Under the pieces are notes generated by a model. It had not been told where the DNA came from and did not search any database. It was given only the letters and a program-made list of their open reading frames with translations. This document shows positions 6,250 to 8,111 of a stretch of 8,111 nucleotides of DNA, in pieces (within the stretch, counting starts at the first letter, position 1; every line of letters begins with the position of its first letter). The DNA lies in the NCBI GenBank assembly GCA_019236035.1, contig JAFAJU010000238.1, positions 1 to 8,111 on the forward strand, in the 5' to 3' direction. This DNA comes from Verrucomicrobiota bacterium (GTDB taxonomy: Bacteria > Verrucomicrobiota > Verrucomicrobiia > Chthoniobacterales > JAFAMB01). The position numbers and the translations under genes are program-made.

Positions 6250-6516
6250 ATGAATGCTTTGATGACACGGCGGCTTGGTTCAAGTAAAACTCCAGCCATC
6301 GGGATGGGATGCTGGGCCATCGGTGGACCGTTCTGGGCGGGTACACAGCCTCTAGCCCAAGGCGCTCTGGGTTGGATTTGGGCTCGAAGCCCGCAAACGA
6401 TCCCTATCCCCGGCTTTCGGACTGTGAAACAGGTGGAAGAAAACGTGGCTGCGCTTCGCCTCGGTCCGCTAACCGAGGACGAGATTCGGCAAATAGCGGA
6501 GCTCCTACGGTGGTAG
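6250..6516 (+). pseudogene. Aldo-keto reductase remnant with a large in-frame internal deletion
   Basis: The 88-codon frame joins both ends of an aldo-keto reductase. Residues 7-31 (RRLGSS..PAIGMGCWAIGGPFW) match the family's first beta-strand region, and residues 35-88 (LAQGALGWIWARSPQTIPIPG, then VEENVAAL) match its C-terminal NADPH-binding end. Full-length members have about 310-340 residues, so roughly 230 are missing. The missing part holds the catalytic Asp, Tyr, Lys and His, so the product cannot be an active reductase. The junction lies at about 6343-6357 and keeps the frame open, which suggests a fairly recent deletion, or else a collapse in assembly. The ATG at 6250 has no good ribosome site; a second in-frame ATG lies at 6262. 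The remnant converges on the M48 protease gene, whose stop is 19 bases away. Confidence 0.75.
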
Positions 6517-6535
6517 GATCGCTCGGAAGCACCTA

Positions 6536-7792
6536 CTACGCCTCGTCCCCTGGCTTCAGTTGCCCCGAAAGGTTTCTCAGGGCGAGCACACGAGCGAGCA
6601 CCGGCGGGTGCGTAAAGTGTAAACCCACCAGCAGTGGGTGAGGAGTGAGGTTCGACAAACTGTCTTTACTGAGCCGCTTGAGCGCTTGAATCAGCGGGTT
6701 TGGGTCACCCAATGTTTCCGCGGCGAAGCGATCCGCCTCGAATTCATGTTTTCGACTCCAGAAGTTGGCTAGAATACCAAGCAACACGGCAACCGGGCGG
6801 ATCGATATACCGTATAGCGTTAGGCCGGCGTAGTAAGAAGCCGTTGTGACCCCAAATGCTTTGAAAAGTTCTGGACGAGAAATGCAGAAGGACGCTCCCA
6901 GGAAGAGCAGAAACAGGTTGAGCTGCCCGAATATAAAATGCTGGATGATGTGATGCTTTTTGAAATGGCCGATCTCGTGGGCCAGTACGGCCAGCAACTC
7001 TGGGACCGTATGGTTGTTGATCAAGGTATCGTACAATGCTATCCGCTTGTTCGAACCGAATCCGGTGAAAAATGCGTTCGCCTTGGAAGAACGGCGGGAC
7101 CCGTCAATGACTGACAGTTCGCGGATGGGAAACCGCTGGCGAAAACAGAATTCAGTTACTTGTTCTCTCAGGTTCCCGGCGGGAACAGGGCTGAACTTAA
7201 AAAACAGCGGTAAGATAATCTTCGGCGCCAAATACATCAAAATGACCGAAACCGCCGCCGTGGAAATCCACGCGATAATCCAGGCGCGAAGGCCAAAAGA
7301 TGCGAACAAAGTCAGTACGATTAGCACGAAGCCACCCAGCAGCAGACCGGAAATGCACCATTCTTTCAATCGATCAACGATAAAGGTACCGGCGGTCGTC
7401 CGATTAAAGCCGTAGCGCTGCTCGATCACGAACGTGTGATAAATCGCAAACGGGAGCAAAAGCAGTTCTCGCGCGACGCAAAGAGCGCCTAGATAGAGTA
7501 ATCCGGCGAAAGTGTTTGGGAGCTTCAACCCCCGGATTAATAGGTCCAACCCTTCAAAGCCGCCGAGAAACCAGAAGGCCAGGAGCGACGCCAGCATGGT
7601 CGTTGACGCGACGAGTTCGCACCAGGTGTTTGTCCGCGTATATCCCTGTGATCGGCGATAGCGGTTTTCATCGTAGACATCCGAAAATTCGCTTGGAACT
7701 CGCGTCTCCAAGTTCCTTAGATTGAGGAGCTTAGCAAGTGTATCGAGCAAGTAGTAGCCGATTAAGCTGCACAAGACGAAACCACTGATCAT
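6536..7792 (-). CDS. M48-family membrane metalloprotease (Ste24/CAAX prenyl protease 1 type)
   Basis: A 418-residue integral-membrane zinc protease. The N-terminal part (about 1-200) matches the multi-helix M48 N-terminal region, with hydrophobic stretches near 4-20, 62-78, 93-119, 146-168 and 172-196. The catalytic part follows: the conserved SKANAFFTGFG-KRIALYDTL block (236-257), the zinc motif HEIGH (272-276; ligands H272 and H276, catalytic E273), two further hydrophobic segments (about 283-303 and 320-343), the third-ligand motif HEFEADRFA (349-357, probable ligand E350), and the THPP motif (394-397). Length and architecture fit Ste24 rather than the shorter HtpX. Eukaryotic Ste24 trims prenylated proteins; bacterial members more likely process or degrade membrane proteins, and the substrate is unknown. 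The ATG at 7792-7790 lacks a clear ribosome site. The gene stands alone, divergent from the TetR-family gene. Confidence 0.93.
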   Translation of the reverse strand: MISGFVLCSLIGYYLLDTLAKLLNLRNLETRVPSEFSDVYDENRYRRSQGYTRTNTWCELVASTTMLASLLAFWFLGGFEGLDLLIRGLKLPNTFAGLLYLGALCVARELLLLPFAIYHTFVIEQRYGFNRTTAGTFIVDRLKEWCISGLLLGGFVLIVLTLFASFGLRAWIIAWISTAAVSVILMYLAPKIILPLFFKFSPVPAGNLREQVTEFCFRQRFPIRELSVIDGSRRSSKANAFFTGFGSNKRIALYDTLINNHTVPELLAVLAHEIGHFKKHHIIQHFIFGQLNLFLLFLGASFCISRPELFKAFGVTTASYYAGLTLYGISIRPVAVLLGILANFWSRKHEFEADRFAAETLGDPNPLIQALKRLSKDSLSNLTPHPLLVGLHFTHPPVLARVLALRNLSGQLKPGDEA

Positions 7793-7841
7793 AGATGGAT
7801 CTGGGATTGGTAGAGTATCGCCTATTGCAGATAAGTTTTCA

Positions 7842-7855
7842 GCCTAGAATTAGGC
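7842..7855. repeat. Small inverted repeat upstream of the M48 gene
   Basis: GCCTA-GAAT-TAGGC is a 5-bp stem with a 4-base loop, about 50 bases upstream of the protease start. It is near a 7-base C run (7860-7866) and the large hairpin at 7868-7914. It may be part of the protease promoter or leader, but it is short enough to be chance. Confidence 0.25.
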
Positions 7856-7867
7856 CCAGCCCCCCCG

Positions 7868-7914
7868 AGCTGCATCGCTCACAAATCTTTAGAGATTTTT
7901 GAGCGATGCAGGCT
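7868..7914. repeat. Long near-perfect hairpin in the divergent intergenic region
   Basis: The arms CTGCATCGCTCACAAATCT (7870-7888) and 7893-7911 pair over 19 positions with one mismatch and a 4-base loop (TTAG). A bulged G (7912) allows two more pairs out to 7868/7914. On the plus strand the stem is followed by GCTTTTGCG, a weak T tract. That would suit an intrinsic terminator for a plus-strand transcript, but no plus-strand gene ends here: the protease is on the minus strand, and the nearest plus-strand frame upstream ends at 6516. It may instead end a small RNA, shape the 5' leader of either gene, or be a miniature repeat element. Confidence 0.6.
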
Positions 7915-7950
7915 TTTGCGGGCTAGTTTTCTTCAAAAACCGGGTTGCAC

Positions 7951-7966
7951 TTGACCGATCGGTCCA
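7951..7966. promoter_or_regulatory. Probable TetR-family operator (autoregulatory)
   Basis: TTGACCGATCGGTCCA contains a perfect 12-base palindrome, GACCGATCGGTC (7953-7964), ending 19 bases before the likely start codon of the TetR-family gene. The GACC-N4-GGTC form matches operators known for several TetR-type repressors (the NemR box is TAGACC-N4-GGTCTA). A weak promoter-like pair TTGCAC (7945-7950) and TATGTT (7968-7973), spaced 17 bases apart, would place the operator in the promoter spacer, a classic position for repression. The operator is convincing by position and symmetry; the promoter hexamers are tentative. Confidence 0.6.
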
Positions 7967-7983
7967 GTATGTTGGCACAGAGA

Positions 7984-8111
7984 ATGAGGGTTTGTGATTC
8001 AAAGCTGCGTCTCTTGCAGACGGCCCATGAACTTATCTGGCGACAGAGTTATGGCTCTGTCGGTGTTGACCAGATTTGCGAGCAATCCGGGGTAAAAAAG
8101 GGCAGCTTCTA
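7984..8111 (+). CDS. TetR-family transcriptional regulator, N-terminal part (cut by window end)
   Basis: Only the first 43 codons or so are present. They form the N-terminal DNA-binding domain of a TetR/AcrR-family repressor: a first helix (DSKLRLLQTAHELIWRQS) followed by the helix-turn-helix GVDQICEQSGVKKGSF, with VKKGSF(Y) being the hallmark end of the recognition helix. Such dimers bind palindromic operators and release them when a small ligand binds the C-terminal domain, which is off the window. The ATG at 7984 is chosen because AGAG lies just before it and family members start about here. An in-frame ATG at 7969 would add five residues but begins only 3 bases after the operator-like element. 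The palindrome upstream suggests self-repression. The regulated partner genes probably lie beyond the right edge, or the divergent protease could be a target. Confidence 0.88.
   Translation, partial: MRVCDSKLRLLQTAHELIWRQSYGSVGVDQICEQSGVKKGSF

Noticed and set aside
6309..6641. A 110-codon plus-strand frame overlapping the reductase remnant and the protease end
   Set aside because: It is out of frame with the recognisable reductase pieces, and its sequence is an arginine/serine/glycine-rich shadow without domain similarity.

Overview
The window looks like chromosomal DNA from a Gram-negative bacterium, most likely from the Verrucomicrobiota (possibly a soil Spartobacteria/Chthoniobacterales-type lineage). 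This is inference. The evidence is genes for ADP-heptose synthesis (LPS-type sugars), a PhoH / 7TM-HD phosphodiesterase / YbeY gene order, an HD protein with no extracellular sensor domain, and two exported proteins of a style I associate with that phylum. No mobile element, CRISPR array, tRNA or rRNA is visible. The content is mostly housekeeping. I see no convincing new multi-gene system, but there are several local oddities.

Layout. (1) 40-1597, minus strand: an overlapping pair, heptose-7-phosphate kinase then heptose-bisphosphate phosphatase, which make consecutive steps of ADP-heptose synthesis. (2) 1598-1728: a short divergent intergenic region. (3) 1729-2961, plus strand: two closely spaced genes for secreted proteins of unknown function. 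(4) 3088-6125, plus strand: a tight cluster of a PhoH-family ATPase, a membrane HD-domain phosphodiesterase of the PgpH/YqfF type, and the rRNA-processing endonuclease YbeY. The HD gene is split by an apparent one-base deletion near 4864, giving two overlapping reading frames (4085-4972 and 4882-5682) that together encode one protein of about 532 residues. (5) 6126-6249: an intergenic stretch rich in GC palindromes. (6) 6250-6516: an aldo-keto reductase remnant whose middle has been deleted in frame. (7) 6536-7792, minus strand: a Ste24-type M48 membrane metalloprotease. (8) 7793-8111: an intergenic region with a long hairpin and a TetR-type operator palindrome, then the first 43 codons of a TetR-family regulator that runs off the window.

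How they fit together. The kinase and phosphatase feed the heptose branch of envelope synthesis. The PhoH-HD-YbeY cluster links RNA metabolism and ribosome maturation with probable cyclic-di-AMP turnover. The M48 protease is an envelope protein-quality or processing enzyme. The TetR gene probably represses itself through the palindrome just upstream of its start. Points most worth checking are the frameshift in the HD gene, the unusual metal-site residues in YbeY and in the heptose phosphatase, the in-frame collapsed reductase, and the unexplained hairpin between the divergent protease and regulator genes.
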